From the NCBI RefSeq assembly GCF_002591975.1, contig NZ_NVQE01000021.1, positions 32,404-96,403 of the forward strand: a DNA stretch of 64,000 nucleotides, in the 5' to 3' direction. The position numbers and the translations under genes were made by a program. The notes below the pieces were generated by a model. The model was not told where the DNA came from, did no database searches, and saw nothing but the letters and a program-made list of their open reading frames with translations. Origin of the DNA: Mycobacterium neglectum (GTDB taxonomy: Bacteria; Actinomycetota; Actinomycetes; Mycobacteriales; Mycobacteriaceae). This document shows positions 18,969-27,385 of this stretch, in pieces; the first letter of the stretch is position 1; the number at the start of each line of letters is the position of its first letter.

Positions 18969-19528
18969 CCGCAAAGACGCTGACCCGGCCCGCCCTCAAA
19001 GAGTGGAGCGCGGCGGTACACGGCCTGCTCGACGGTAGGCAGACCGTGCTGCTGCGCAAGGGCGGCATCCACGAGAAACGGTTCGCGGTCACGGCATCGC
19101 GCTTCGTGTTATTTCCCACGGTCGCCCATAGCCACGCCGAGCGTGTGCGGCCCCAACACCGCGATCTGCTCGACGCCGCCGTGGCCGACAGCACCGACGA
19201 CGAGGTCGTCCTGCGGGCCGGCGCCAACGTCGTCGCCGCGATCGAGGTCGCCCGGCCCGAGCGCCTCGACGAGATCGAATCGCTGCACATCTGGACTGCG
19301 GAATCGGTGCAAGCCGACCGGCTGGACTTCCGGCCCAAGCATCGCCTCACCGTGTTGGTGATGCAGGCCTGCCCGCTGCGCGAGCCGGTGCGGCTGGCGC
19401 GCATCCCTGAGTACGCGGGCTGCAAAAGCTGGGTCCCACTGCCGATCGACCCGGACTGGGCGCCACCGGTGCACTCCGATGAGGCGCTCGCCGAGATCGC
19501 CGAGCAGGTGCGTCGCTCAGTGGCCTGA
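18965..19528 (+). CDS. DUF1802 family protein
   Basis: This 187-residue cytoplasmic protein has the DUF1802 features LKEWSAAVHGLLDGRQTVLLRKGGIHE near the N-terminus (as LKEWSAAVHGLLDGRQ and VLLRKGGIHE) and FVLFPTVAHSHAERV after it, then RLARIPEYAGCKSWVPLP at the end. The function of the family is unknown, and members occur in cyanobacteria and actinobacteria. It is coupled to DUF2277 by a 4-nt overlap. Its 3' end overlaps the 3' end of the converging hydrolase gene by 12 nt. Confidence 0.83.
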   Translation: MTAKTLTRPALKEWSAAVHGLLDGRQTVLLRKGGIHEKRFAVTASRFVLFPTVAHSHAERVRPQHRDLLDAAVADSTDDEVVLRAGANVVAAIEVARPERLDEIESLHIWTAESVQADRLDFRPKHRLTVLVMQACPLREPVRLARIPEYAGCKSWVPLPIDPDWAPPVHSDEALAEIAEQVRRSVA

Positions 19529-21211
19529 CGGCGGTTCTGAGCCGGCCGGCAGGACCAGCCGCGAGACCCCGCCGTCGCCGAGGTGCACGGTGTGTGTCGA
19601 CACCATGAGCTCGCGGCCGCTGGCCAACGACTCGCTGGTGCCGAGGTTGCGGACGAACCGTGGATGCGAGCCTCCGGCGATCAAGACCCGGATTCGCGAT
19701 CCGGCGCGGAACCGGTGCGCGGTCGAATCCAGTTCGATGCGAACGGTGTCGGAACCTCCCGACCTACCCGAACCTGTTGCGCTGCGCTGGTATCCGTCGC
19801 TCACGTTGCGGGAGACGCCCTTGGCATCCACTTCGCTGACGCGCACGAACAGGTCGTGGTACGGGTTGTCGCAGGAGTGCGACAGCTCGATGACCGGTGT
19901 CCCGGCGACGTACAGATCTGCCGGTAGCCGGTCGCCGGTGAAGCACAGCACATCGGGCCGCTCGGCGAGCTTGGCGTCCTTGCGGTAGCCGCCCTCGGGT
20001 GCGAGCAGTCGGCCGCCGATCGTGGGCGTCGGATGCACGGGGTTGTAGGTGAATCGGCTCGGGGAAGCGGTGTCCGGCGGTGCCGCGTCGCCGAGTTGGC
20101 CGGTGGGTTGCAGGTAGAGGACCCGTTCGGGCATCGTCGGCGGCCACTCCGGCAGGTCGATCCAGCCCTTCCCGTTCACCTCGACACGGACCGGACTGCG
20201 CGTCGTGCCGCTGCCACCGAGGTGGGCGTCGAGCCAGTCGAGCGATTCGCCGGTCACCGTGGATGCGCCCTTGTACATGATCTGAGTGTGGGTCCAGGAG
20301 CCGAGGGTCATGGCGACGTCGACCCCGCGGCGCTTCAGCGCGTCGTACTGAGTGAGGGTCTGATCGAGGAACACGTCCTGCCAGCCGCCGATCAACAACA
20401 CGGGAATGTCGGCGCGTTTCAACGCATCCCAAGCAGTCCGCTGCGCCCAGAACGGGTCGTTGGCCTCGGGATGGTCGAGCCAGTCCTCCCACCACGTGGC
20501 GCCCGCCCCCAGCAGGGCTCGGCCCGCCTCTCCTGCGGGCAATCCGCTTGTCGCGCGGGCCATCGCACGCCGTGCGCGGGCCTGTCGCAAAGCCATACGC
20601 AGTCTCGGATCCTCCTGGTGGGAAACCAGGTCGCTCCAACCGAGAAAATCGTTCAGCCCGAATGAGCCGGTACCCCAACGGGGACCACTGGGATCGTGGA
20701 CGCCCACTGTGATGACCGCGGCCTTCATCTCCGGCGGCGGATCGGCGAGCAGGGCCCACTGGGTGAAGCCGAGATAGGACAGGCCGATGGTGGCGAACGA
20801 ACCGGTGAACCATGGTTGGCGACGCAGCCACTCGACGGTATCGGCACCGTCGGCCTTTTCGTTGATCATCGGTTCGAAGGTGCCCTCGGAGCCGAATGTG
20901 CCACGCACGCTTTGGAAGACGACATGATAGCCGCGTCGTGCGTAGAGGCTGGCGTACATCAAGGAGAACGGGAAGCCCCGGCCATACGGGCAGCGGACCA
21001 GCAGCGTGCCCGCCGGAGTGGCGGTCGTCGGCTCATAGTGGTCGGCGAGCAATGTGACACCGTCGCGCATCGGCACCCGCACGCGCCGGTGCACGGTGTA
21101 TCCGGTCGTCTGCGGCGGCAGGTGGAGCAGTCGGGTCAGCGTCTGTTCGGTGAATGCCTTGAACTTGCCACCGGTCGGGGATTCGGTGGCGGGATCGGAT
21201 ACCGCGGTCAT
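19517..21211 (-). CDS. CocE/NonD family alpha/beta hydrolase (X-Pro dipeptidyl-peptidase S15 type)
   Basis: This 564-residue protein has an N-terminal catalytic domain beginning VPMRDGVTLLADHYEP. The nucleophile elbow is GLSYLGFTQW, the likely catalytic Asp is in GGWQDVFLDQT and the His in LGSWTHTQI. A C-terminal jelly-roll domain with RFRAGSRIRVLIAGGSHPRF follows. Such enzymes cleave esters or amides of small acyl compounds, and the natural substrate is unknown. It resembles Rv2800 of M. tuberculosis. ATG at 21211 was chosen because it starts just behind a -10 hexamer. The next upstream gene is a TetR regulator in the same direction. Confidence 0.88.
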   Translation of the reverse strand: MTAVSDPATESPTGGKFKAFTEQTLTRLLHLPPQTTGYTVHRRVRVPMRDGVTLLADHYEPTTATPAGTLLVRCPYGRGFPFSLMYASLYARRGYHVVFQSVRGTFGSEGTFEPMINEKADGADTVEWLRRQPWFTGSFATIGLSYLGFTQWALLADPPPEMKAAVITVGVHDPSGPRWGTGSFGLNDFLGWSDLVSHQEDPRLRMALRQARARRAMARATSGLPAGEAGRALLGAGATWWEDWLDHPEANDPFWAQRTAWDALKRADIPVLLIGGWQDVFLDQTLTQYDALKRRGVDVAMTLGSWTHTQIMYKGASTVTGESLDWLDAHLGGSGTTRSPVRVEVNGKGWIDLPEWPPTMPERVLYLQPTGQLGDAAPPDTASPSRFTYNPVHPTPTIGGRLLAPEGGYRKDAKLAERPDVLCFTGDRLPADLYVAGTPVIELSHSCDNPYHDLFVRVSEVDAKGVSRNVSDGYQRSATGSGRSGGSDTVRIELDSTAHRFRAGSRIRVLIAGGSHPRFVRNLGTSESLASGRELMVSTHTVHLGDGGVSRLVLPAGSEPPSGH

Positions 21212-21218
21212 CCCACAC

Positions 21219-21224
21219 AGGCTA
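21219..21224 (-). promoter_or_regulatory. -10 element of the CocE-type hydrolase (TAGCCT)
   Basis: TAGCCT on the minus strand ends 7 nt before the ATG. It overlaps the last codons of the TetR gene, so the hydrolase can be transcribed apart from the regulator. Confidence 0.42.
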
Positions 21225-21839
21225 CGCAGGCGGTGGGGCGTCGTCCTCGATTGCCGCAACGACCTTGGCCATCACCCAAGCAATCGCGCGGGTGGCGTCG
21301 GTCCCTTCGATGTCCCATTCCCCGACCAACCGCTCGTAGCTGGGTACGTTCCACAGCACGTCGAGAAGGCCCGCCGTCACCTGTTGTTCGGCTGCCGACC
21401 ACCCGGGCGCCGCCGCCGACACCGCGCGCGTGAGTGCCTCGCGCCTGCGCACGTCGACACCGACGAACGTGGGGTCCTGCGGCGCCTCAACGGATTTGCG
21501 CACCGAAAATCGTTGCAACGACGCGAATACCCGACCGGTGACGTCGCCGATGTTCGTCAGGTCGACGTCCTCATATGAGATGCCCGCCTCGGACTCCAGG
21601 CGTTGCATGACCGCGTCGTGCAGATGGCGCTCGGTGGGGAAGTGCCGGTAGACGGTCCGCTCACCGACGCCCGCGCGTTCGGCCACAGCCCTGAACGTGA
21701 GATCCCGCCAATTCCAGGAGTCGAAGTCGTGTACCAGCTCGCTGCCCGCCGCGACGATGCGCTTCCGCGTCTGCGCCGCTTTCTCCTGACGTGCGCGGTT
21801 GTCGTAGGTGCGTCGGCTCGCTATTGACGGCTCGCTCAT
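21222..21839 (-). CDS. TetR family transcriptional regulator
   Basis: This 205-residue repressor-type protein has an N-terminal three-helix DNA-binding domain (KRIVAAGSELVHDF, then LTFRAVAERAGVGERTVYRHFPTERHL, shown as LTFRAVAERAGVGERTVY and RHFPTERHL). The larger C-terminal ligand/dimer domain is poorly conserved. The N-terminus before it is basic (RRTYDNRARQEKAAQTR). It is divergent from the sulfotransferase gene. An 18-bp inverted repeat in the 44-nt gap covers the likely -10 elements of both genes and is its probable operator, so it should repress itself and the sulfotransferase pair. The ligand is unknown. Confidence 0.9.
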   Translation of the reverse strand: MSEPSIASRRTYDNRARQEKAAQTRKRIVAAGSELVHDFDSWNWRDLTFRAVAERAGVGERTVYRHFPTERHLHDAVMQRLESEAGISYEDVDLTNIGDVTGRVFASLQRFSVRKSVEAPQDPTFVGVDVRRREALTRAVSAAAPGWSAAEQQVTAGLLDVLWNVPSYERLVGEWDIEGTDATRAIAWVMAKVVAAIEDDAPPPA

Positions 21840-21843
21840 AATA

Positions 21844-21861
21844 GTGACAGTGTACTGTCAC
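21844..21861. promoter_or_regulatory. TetR operator, perfect inverted repeat
   Basis: GTGACAGT (21844-21851), GT spacer, ACTGTCAC (21854-21861): perfect 8-bp arms. The site contains TACACT on the minus strand (9 nt before the TetR ATG) and TACTGT on the plus strand (21853-21858, giving a leader of about 19 nt with GGAGG for the sulfotransferase). A bound repressor would block both. Confidence 0.75.
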
Positions 21862-21883
21862 CAATTGGGCTTGGAGGTGCACC

Positions 21884-23017
21884 GTGGCATCACCGGATGA
21901 ATTGATGGCTGCCGCAGTCGAGCGCACCGGTCTCGACGACTTCGGCGACGACAGCTACCGCGAGGGGCTGGAGATCCTGCTGCGCGCCTTGGATGACGAA
22001 GCACGACTGAATGGCCGCGGCGAAAGGTTCGTCTACGACCGCCTCGGGTTGCACCTGTGCCAGCGCTTGCAGGTGGAGGACTGGTATCGCCGGCATCCCG
22101 AGATCGACGACGAACCTATCGAGGCGCCGCTGTTCGGCCTCGGTCTGCCCCGCACCGGGTCGACCGCGCTGTCCTTCCTGCTGGCCCGCGATCCGCACAT
22201 CCGCTACCTGCGCAGTTGGGAGTCCACCCGGCCGTGTCCGCCGCCGTCCACAGTGGCCGGTGACGATCCGAGGATCCCGCCGGATCAACGGCCGGTCGTC
22301 GTCGGCACCAGGCACCACGTCCCCAACGACATTGCGGGGCCGATGGAATGCCTCGACCTGATGGCGCTCGATTTCAAGTCGCAGATGTTCCAGGCGTTCG
22401 CGCAGATTCCGTCCTACTCCGACTGGTTGTTGGAGCGGGCCGATTTCACCTCCACCTACCGCTACGAGCGGCGCGTCCTGAAACTGTTGCAGTGGGGTGA
22501 GCCAACGCGGCCGTGGCGGTTGAAGTCACCTGCCCACGTGATCTGGATCGACTATCTCGATCGGGTGTTTCCCGATGCCCGTTTTGTGATGACGCACCGC
22601 GACCCGACCGATGTGATGCTCTCGGTCGCCGACGTATATGCCGACATAGTCGGAGGATTCAGCGATGAGGTCGACCGCCCTTATCTCGGTGAGCTGAACG
22701 TCAAGCAGTGGTCGACGGGCATGGACCGCACCATGAAGTACCGGGCGAGCGGTGCCGATGATCGCTTCTACGACATCGACTTTCGGGCAATGCAGGACGA
22801 TCCGGTCGGCGAGGTGCGTCGGCTCTATGCCTGGCTCGGCGAGCCCGTCACCGAGGAGTTCGAGAACGGTATGCGCGCCTGGTGGGCGGAGAACGCCGAG
22901 AACCGTGAAGCGCATCCGAAGGCGGATCCGCAGGCATTCGGCATGGACCTCAACGCAATTCGGCCGCTTTTCTCCAGCTACGTCGATACCTACCTGGGGG
23001 ATGCGCATGGCAATTGA
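21884..23017 (+). CDS. Sulfotransferase family protein
   Basis: This 377-residue PAPS-dependent sulfotransferase has the 5'-phosphosulfate loop LFGLGLPRTGSTALSFLL (about residues 84-101) and the 3'-phosphate site FVMTHRDPTDVMLSVAD near residue 228-244. YRRHPEIDDEPIEAPLFG and WRLKSPAHVIWID are shared with the many mycobacterial stf-type enzymes that sulfate lipids and sterol-like compounds. The acceptor here is unknown. GTG at 21884 has GGAGG 8 nt upstream. It is divergent from a TetR gene, and its last 11 nt overlap the next gene, so the two are translationally coupled. Confidence 0.88.
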   Translation: MASPDELMAAAVERTGLDDFGDDSYREGLEILLRALDDEARLNGRGERFVYDRLGLHLCQRLQVEDWYRRHPEIDDEPIEAPLFGLGLPRTGSTALSFLLARDPHIRYLRSWESTRPCPPPSTVAGDDPRIPPDQRPVVVGTRHHVPNDIAGPMECLDLMALDFKSQMFQAFAQIPSYSDWLLERADFTSTYRYERRVLKLLQWGEPTRPWRLKSPAHVIWIDYLDRVFPDARFVMTHRDPTDVMLSVADVYADIVGGFSDEVDRPYLGELNVKQWSTGMDRTMKYRASGADDRFYDIDFRAMQDDPVGEVRRLYAWLGEPVTEEFENGMRAWWAENAENREAHPKADPQAFGMDLNAIRPLFSSYVDTYLGDAHGN

Positions 23018-24068
23018 CCTGACGGGCGGCATCGACCCGGCACGCGAGCACATGTTCGCCACGCGGCCGGACAACCCCGAGATGCGGGATTCGGTGAGTT
23101 TCTGGGTCGTCGACGATCGCGGCGAAGTGGGGTTGCCGCGCATCGGTGTCGAGGCGGTCGCTGCGAACTGGGAGACGCACGGGGTCCAGGTCAACGTCGC
23201 CTTCGCCGACGGGCGGGTGTACCGACTGCGTGACGAGGGCGCGAGCGTGCCGCCCACCGGCGCCGACGGCAGGGCCACGGTGCTCGGCGCAGGTCCGCTG
23301 GTGTTCAGGTGCGTCGAACCGTTCGACGTCTGGACGATGACGTTCGACGGCCAGGCCGACGCGACGTCGTCGAGCGAGCTGATCGAGGGACGCAAGGACG
23401 GGCCGCGGGTCGACCTGCGGTTCGAGGTCGAGGCGAAGATGGCCGTGCCGCCGTGGGTGCAGGGCGCGCTGCACGCGGATGCGGATTCGCAGCTGAAGAC
23501 GTCGATCGTGGGCGACCTGATGGGCGGGCCGCGCTACGAGCAGTTGTTCCGGGCGACCGGTTCGGTGCACGTGGCCGGCGAACAGCACGCGTTCCGCGGA
23601 AGTGGCCTTCGGATCCGCCGCCAGGGCGTGCGCCGGCTGGAGGGTTTCTGGGGCCATTGCTGGCAGTCGGCGCTCTTTGAAGGCGGACGGGCGTTCGGCT
23701 ACATCGCCTATCCGCCGCGACCTGACGGTGAGCCGGCGTTCAACGAGGGCTATCTGTTTGACGGTGACGGCGGCCTGATCCCGGCGCGTGCTGTGCAAGC
23801 GCCATGGCTGACCCGCCTGCAACCGCGAGGTGAGGACGTCTCGGTCGTCCTCGAGACCGATCGCGGCACTGTCCGGATCGAGGGCGAGACGGTCGTGTCG
23901 ACACATGACATCACCGACCCAAGCGAGGTTCCCGCAGAGATGCTCGAGAAGATGGCGAACTGGACGTTTCCGGCGCTACAGCAGGCAGGCGTGCGCTACC
24001 GGTGGGACGGTGAAGAAGCCATCGGCATGCTCGAACGTTCGAGCCCGATGGACAGGATCACCCGCTAG
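23007..24068 (+). CDS. Uncharacterised protein coupled to the sulfotransferase
   Basis: This 353-residue protein has no signal peptide and no membrane helix. It is rich in beta-strand-like alternation with many Trp and Gly (SVSFWVVDDRGEVGLPR, FDVWTMTFDGQA, RLEGFWGHCWQSALFEGG). Its pattern, with paired similar halves, recalls the lipocalin-like hydroxyneurosporene synthase/AttH group found beside lipid and terpenoid genes in actinobacteria, but I cannot assign it with confidence. ATG at 23007 has GGGGG six nt upstream (22996-23000). A second ATG at 23001 is less well spaced. The 11-nt overlap with the sulfotransferase implies a shared pathway. The stop shares the CTAG of the converging gene. 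Confidence 0.8.
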   Translation: MAIDLTGGIDPAREHMFATRPDNPEMRDSVSFWVVDDRGEVGLPRIGVEAVAANWETHGVQVNVAFADGRVYRLRDEGASVPPTGADGRATVLGAGPLVFRCVEPFDVWTMTFDGQADATSSSELIEGRKDGPRVDLRFEVEAKMAVPPWVQGALHADADSQLKTSIVGDLMGGPRYEQLFRATGSVHVAGEQHAFRGSGLRIRRQGVRRLEGFWGHCWQSALFEGGRAFGYIAYPPRPDGEPAFNEGYLFDGDGGLIPARAVQAPWLTRLQPRGEDVSVVLETDRGTVRIEGETVVSTHDITDPSEVPAEMLEKMANWTFPALQQAGVRYRWDGEEAIGMLERSSPMDRITR

Positions 24069-24646
24069 GAGTCCCCCTGGAACTTGTAGTGCGGCACCAA
24101 CTCGTGGGCGCGCTGCAGGTTGGTCTGCATACAGTCGGGGATCGGGTCGGAGTAGATCGTCGAGAAGAAGATCGTCTGCTGGATCAGGCCGTAGTCGGTG
24201 TCGAATCCGATCGCGCAAGTGACCCACCAGCGGTTGTTCCAGTCGGTCGGCTTCATGACCCACCACTGGGCCGCGCGGTGCCCCGCGATATCGAGCTGGA
24301 TGGCGTCCGCGGGCAGGGCCTCCTCGAACGTCTTCCAGACGAACGCCTCGACGGTCATCTGATAGTTGCCTGCGTCGTACTTGCACCGCATCCCTTCTTC
24401 GGGGATCGGCGGCGTGAAGGTAAGGCCGAGGGACCCCATCACGTCGAGCGGGAGGTCGCGGCACGGGTTGAACGGATCCGGATCGGTGATGTCGATGACC
24501 GGGTATTTGATGCTGGTTGTGACGTTGGTCATCGGAATGTCCGATGCGCGCACCTGCAGAGGTTCGCCGGGATTGGCCTGGCCCACCAGGATCACCGCTG
24601 CGACGAGCGCACACAGCGCTGCGAGAACGCGCAGCTTGGCGAGCAT
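24065..24646 (-). CDS. DUF3558-type exported protein
   Basis: This 193-residue protein has one N-terminal hydrophobic segment (LRVLAALCALVAAVILVGQA) that acts as a signal anchor. A domain resembling the actinobacterial DUF3558 family follows, with a conserved start DPDPFNPCRDLPLDVMGSLG, a paired cysteine MRCKYDAG and two later cysteines. No lipobox cysteine follows the hydrophobic stretch, so it is probably anchored or secreted. Function unknown. ATG at 24646 has GGGGG four to eight nt upstream. A TAGACT -10 at 24707-24712 on the same strand gives a leader of about 54 nt, with a KstR-like palindrome further upstream. Confidence 0.78.
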   Translation of the reverse strand: MLAKLRVLAALCALVAAVILVGQANPGEPLQVRASDIPMTNVTTSIKYPVIDITDPDPFNPCRDLPLDVMGSLGLTFTPPIPEEGMRCKYDAGNYQMTVEAFVWKTFEEALPADAIQLDIAGHRAAQWWVMKPTDWNNRWWVTCAIGFDTDYGLIQQTIFFSTIYSDPIPDCMQTNLQRAHELVPHYKFQGDS

Positions 24647-24706
24647 TAAACCCCCTGCTGTCATGGCGGCGGGGCCGCCGGCATCTGGTCCGAATCCTGC
24701 CCGGGG

Positions 24707-24712
24707 AGTCTA
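24707..24712 (-). promoter_or_regulatory. -10 element of the DUF3558 gene (TAGACT)
   Basis: TAGACT on the minus strand, about 60 nt before the ATG. A good hexamer, but no clear -35 is seen. Confidence 0.4.
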
Positions 24713-24743
24713 GCGGCCCCTTGCGACTGTCCGAAGCGGAAAC

Positions 24744-24757
24744 GAGAACATGTTCTA
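24744..24757. promoter_or_regulatory. KstR-like palindrome GAGAACATGTTCTA
   Basis: The centre GAACATGTTC is a perfect 10-bp palindrome, and the right half GTTCTA equals the half-site of the mycobacterial cholesterol regulator KstR (consensus TNNAACNNGTTNNA). Only the first base differs. It lies upstream of both divergent genes. Confidence 0.45.
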
Positions 24758-24789
24758 GTTGGGGTGCCGAGAGGTTTGTCGGTCGCACG

Positions 24790-24795
24790 TAGGCT
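24790..24795 (+). promoter_or_regulatory. -10 element of the metallophosphoesterase gene (TAGGCT)
   Basis: TAGGCT ends 8 nt before the GTG at 24804. Leaderless start predicted for the phosphoesterase-pptT-truB operon. Confidence 0.5.
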
Positions 24796-24803
24796 TGAGG
24801 GCT

Positions 24804-25754
24804 GTGACACGCGACGGCCGGCAGCCCACCCTCTGGGCCATCAGCGACCTCCACACCGGTCACACCGGCAACAAGCCGGTCACCGAATCGCTGTATCCCG
24901 CCACTCCCGACGACTGGCTGATCGTGGCCGGCGATGTCGGCGAACGCACCGACGAGGTCCGCTGGGCGTTGGATCTGCTGCGTAAGCGCTTCGCCAAGGT
25001 GATCTGGGTGCCGGGCAATCACGAGTTGTGGACCACCAACCGCGACCCGATGCAGATCTTCGGCAGGGCCCGCTACGACTACCTCGTCAACATGTGCGAC
25101 GAGATGGGTGTCATCACTCCGGAGCACCCGTTCCCGGTGTGGACGGAAGAGGGCGGCCCAGCGACCATCGTGCCGATGTTCCTGCTGTACGACTACACGT
25201 TTCTGCCGCAGGGGGCGGCGACCAAGGCGGAGGGTCTTGCGATCGCTCGCGAGCGCAACGTGGTGGGCACCGACGAGTTTCTGCTGTCGGCCGAGCCGTA
25301 CGCCACGCGCGACGCGTGGTGTCGCGATCGGGTCAGCTACACCCGTAAGCGGCTCGAGGAACTCGACTGGATGACGCCCAACGTCCTGGTGAACCACTTT
25401 CCGTTGGTCCGTGAACCCTGCGATGCGATGTTCTACCCCGAGTTCGCGCTGTGGTGCGGCACCACGGCGACCGCCGACTGGCACACGCGCTACAACGCGG
25501 TGTGTTCGGTGTACGGGCACCTGCACATCCCACGCACCACGTGGTACGACGGGGTGCGCCACGAAGAGGTCTCCGTCGGGTATCCCCGAGAGTGGCGCCG
25601 CCGCAAGCCATATCGGTGGCTCCGGCAGATACTGCCGGACCCGATGTATGCGCCCGGCTATCTCAACGAGTTCGGCGGGCACTTCGAGATCACCCAGGAT
25701 ATGCGCGAGCACGCGCAGAAGGTGCAGGAGCGCATCAAGGCCAGGCAGTCGTGA
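24804..25754 (+). CDS. Metallophosphoesterase (Rv2795c type)
   Basis: This 316-residue calcineurin-like phosphoesterase has all five metal motifs: ISDLHTGH near the start, AGDVGER, PGNHELW, VNHFPLVREP and YGHLHIPR. The C-terminus is basic and helical (AQKVQERIKARQS). The M. tuberculosis ortholog lies directly before pptT and has been linked genetically to it, acting as a hydrolase that removes the phosphopantetheine arm (PptH). That link is from the literature and not visible here. GTG at 24804 gives the family N-terminus VTRDGRQPTLWAISD. It overlaps pptT by 4 nt. Confidence 0.92.
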   Translation: MTRDGRQPTLWAISDLHTGHTGNKPVTESLYPATPDDWLIVAGDVGERTDEVRWALDLLRKRFAKVIWVPGNHELWTTNRDPMQIFGRARYDYLVNMCDEMGVITPEHPFPVWTEEGGPATIVPMFLLYDYTFLPQGAATKAEGLAIARERNVVGTDEFLLSAEPYATRDAWCRDRVSYTRKRLEELDWMTPNVLVNHFPLVREPCDAMFYPEFALWCGTTATADWHTRYNAVCSVYGHLHIPRTTWYDGVRHEEVSVGYPREWRRRKPYRWLRQILPDPMYAPGYLNEFGGHFEITQDMREHAQKVQERIKARQS

Positions 25755-26431
25755 AAGTCGTGGCGACACTGCTTTCCGGTGTGCTGCCCGATGACGGACA
25801 CGCGCTCGCCGCCGCCGAAATGTACACGGACCCGCCGGAACTCGCGCCGCTGCCCGAGGAAGAGCCGCTGATCGCGAGATCGGTGGCCAAGCGACGCAAC
25901 GAGTTCATCACCGTGCGGTACTGCGCGCGCGAGGCGCTGGGCGAACTCGGTGTTGCGCCGGTACCGATTCTCAAGGGGGAGAAGGGCGAACCGTGCTGGC
26001 CCGACGGCATCGTTGGCAGCCTCACCCACTGCGAAGGCTTCCGGGGCGCGGCCGTGGCCCGACACGACGCGATTCGATCCGTTGGCATCGACGCCGAACC
26101 GCACGACGTGCTCCCCAAGGGGGTGCTCGACGCCATCAGCCTGCCGGGGGAGCGCGTCGAACTGCAGGCGCTGCCGACTGGACTGCACTGGGACCGAATC
26201 CTGTTCTGCGCCAAAGAGGCCACCTACAAGGCATGGTTTCCGGTCACGCATCGCTGGTTAGGGTTCGAGGATGCCCACATAACCTTCGACGTCGACGGCA
26301 ATGGCACCTCGGGCGGATTCGAGTCGCGGATCCTGGTCGATCCTGCCGCCCTCTCCGGGCCACCTCTGCAGACGCTGGCGGGACGCTGGTCGGTGTGTGA
26401 CGGTCTGACGCTCACGGCGATCGTGCTGTGA
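25751..26431 (+). CDS. pptT: 4'-phosphopantetheinyl transferase PptT
   Basis: This 226-residue Sfp-type enzyme activates acyl- and peptidyl-carrier domains of polyketide synthases and NRPS (mycolic acid, mycobactin and wall lipid synthesis). Seen are ARSVAKRRNEFITVRYCARE, GSLTHCEGFRGAAV, the Mg2+ motif RSVGIDAEPH and the catalytic FCAKEATYKAWFP. Length equals M. tuberculosis PptT (227). GTG at 25751 overlaps the phosphoesterase stop, and its own stop overlaps truB, so three genes are coupled. It is essential in M. tuberculosis and a target of the amidino-urea 8918. Confidence 0.95.
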   Translation: MKVVATLLSGVLPDDGHALAAAEMYTDPPELAPLPEEEPLIARSVAKRRNEFITVRYCAREALGELGVAPVPILKGEKGEPCWPDGIVGSLTHCEGFRGAAVARHDAIRSVGIDAEPHDVLPKGVLDAISLPGERVELQALPTGLHWDRILFCAKEATYKAWFPVTHRWLGFEDAHITFDVDGNGTSGGFESRILVDPAALSGPPLQTLAGRWSVCDGLTLTAIVL

Positions 26432-27309
26432 CCGAAGCCGGCCTTGTGGTCGTGGACAAACCTTCGGGTATGACCAGCCACGACGTGGTCGGCCGTTGCA
26501 GGCGGATCTTCGGTACCCGAAAGGTCGGTCACGCAGGCACTCTCGACCCGATGGCGACGGGGGTGCTGGTCGTTGGTATCGAACGGGCCACCAAGATCCT
26601 CGGCATGCTGACGGCGACCGACAAGTCGTATGTCGCGACGATCCGGCTGGGCCAGACCACATCGACCGAGGACGCCGAAGGGGAAGTGTTGCAGACGGCG
26701 TCGGCCGCCGGGGTTGGTGACTCGCAGATCGAGGCGGCGGTAGCCGCGCTGCGCGGTGAGATCGACCAGGTTCCCTCGGCCGTCAGCGCCATCAAGGTCG
26801 ACGGCCAGCGGGCCTACAAACTGGCCCGCGAAGGACACACCGTCGAACTCGCGCCGCGCAGCGTTCGCATCGACCGATTCGACGTGCGATCAGTTCGGCG
26901 CCAAGCGGATTTCGTCGACGTGGACGTCGAGGTGGACTGTTCCAGCGGTACCTACATCCGTGCGCTGGCACGTGATGTCGGCGATGCGCTGGGTGTCGGC
27001 GGTCACCTCACCGCGCTGCGCCGAACCCGCGTCGGTAACTTCGGGTTGGAGCAAGCCGCAACCCTGGACGATCTCGCCGGACAGCCCCGGTTGTCGTACT
27101 CGCTCGACGAGGCGTGCCTTCTCACGTTTCCCCGTCGTGACCTGTCTGCGAGCGAGGCCGAGGACACTCGACACGGTCGTCCGCTCGAGCCCGCGGGCAT
27201 CGAGGGGACCTACGCCGCGACGGCGCCCGAGGGAAACGTCATCGCGTTGCTGCGGGACGAAGCGGCACGCACCCGGTCGGTAGTGGTGCTGCGACCAGCC
27301 ACGTTGTGA
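26428..27309 (+). CDS. truB: tRNA pseudouridine(55) synthase TruB
   Basis: This 293-residue enzyme isomerises U55 in the T-loop of tRNAs. LVVVDKPSGMTSHDVV opens the protein. The catalytic aspartate is in VGHAGTLDPMATGVLVVG, and VPSAVSAIKVDGQRAYKLAR and VDCSSGTYIRALARDVG complete the family motifs. The C-terminal part (ASEAEDTRHGRPLEPAG onward) is the PUA-like domain. GTG at 26428 is in a 4-nt overlap with pptT. The gene converges with sirR, with 76 nt between them. Confidence 0.94.
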   Translation: MTEAGLVVVDKPSGMTSHDVVGRCRRIFGTRKVGHAGTLDPMATGVLVVGIERATKILGMLTATDKSYVATIRLGQTTSTEDAEGEVLQTASAAGVGDSQIEAAVAALRGEIDQVPSAVSAIKVDGQRAYKLAREGHTVELAPRSVRIDRFDVRSVRRQADFVDVDVEVDCSSGTYIRALARDVGDALGVGGHLTALRRTRVGNFGLEQAATLDDLAGQPRLSYSLDEACLLTFPRRDLSASEAEDTRHGRPLEPAGIEGTYAATAPEGNVIALLRDEAARTRSVVVLRPATL

Positions 27310-27385
27310 CCACGAGCGCATACTGAATTCGGTTTTCAGGTCGGAGCCTGTCATGGCGAATTCGTACAAACTTCTTCAGCGTGAG

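Noticed and set aside
23976..25769. 597-codon minus-strand open frame across the DUF3558, phosphoesterase and pptT region
   Set aside because: It crosses three supported genes in other frames and has no consistent domain. The DUF3558-type protein is in another frame of the same strand.
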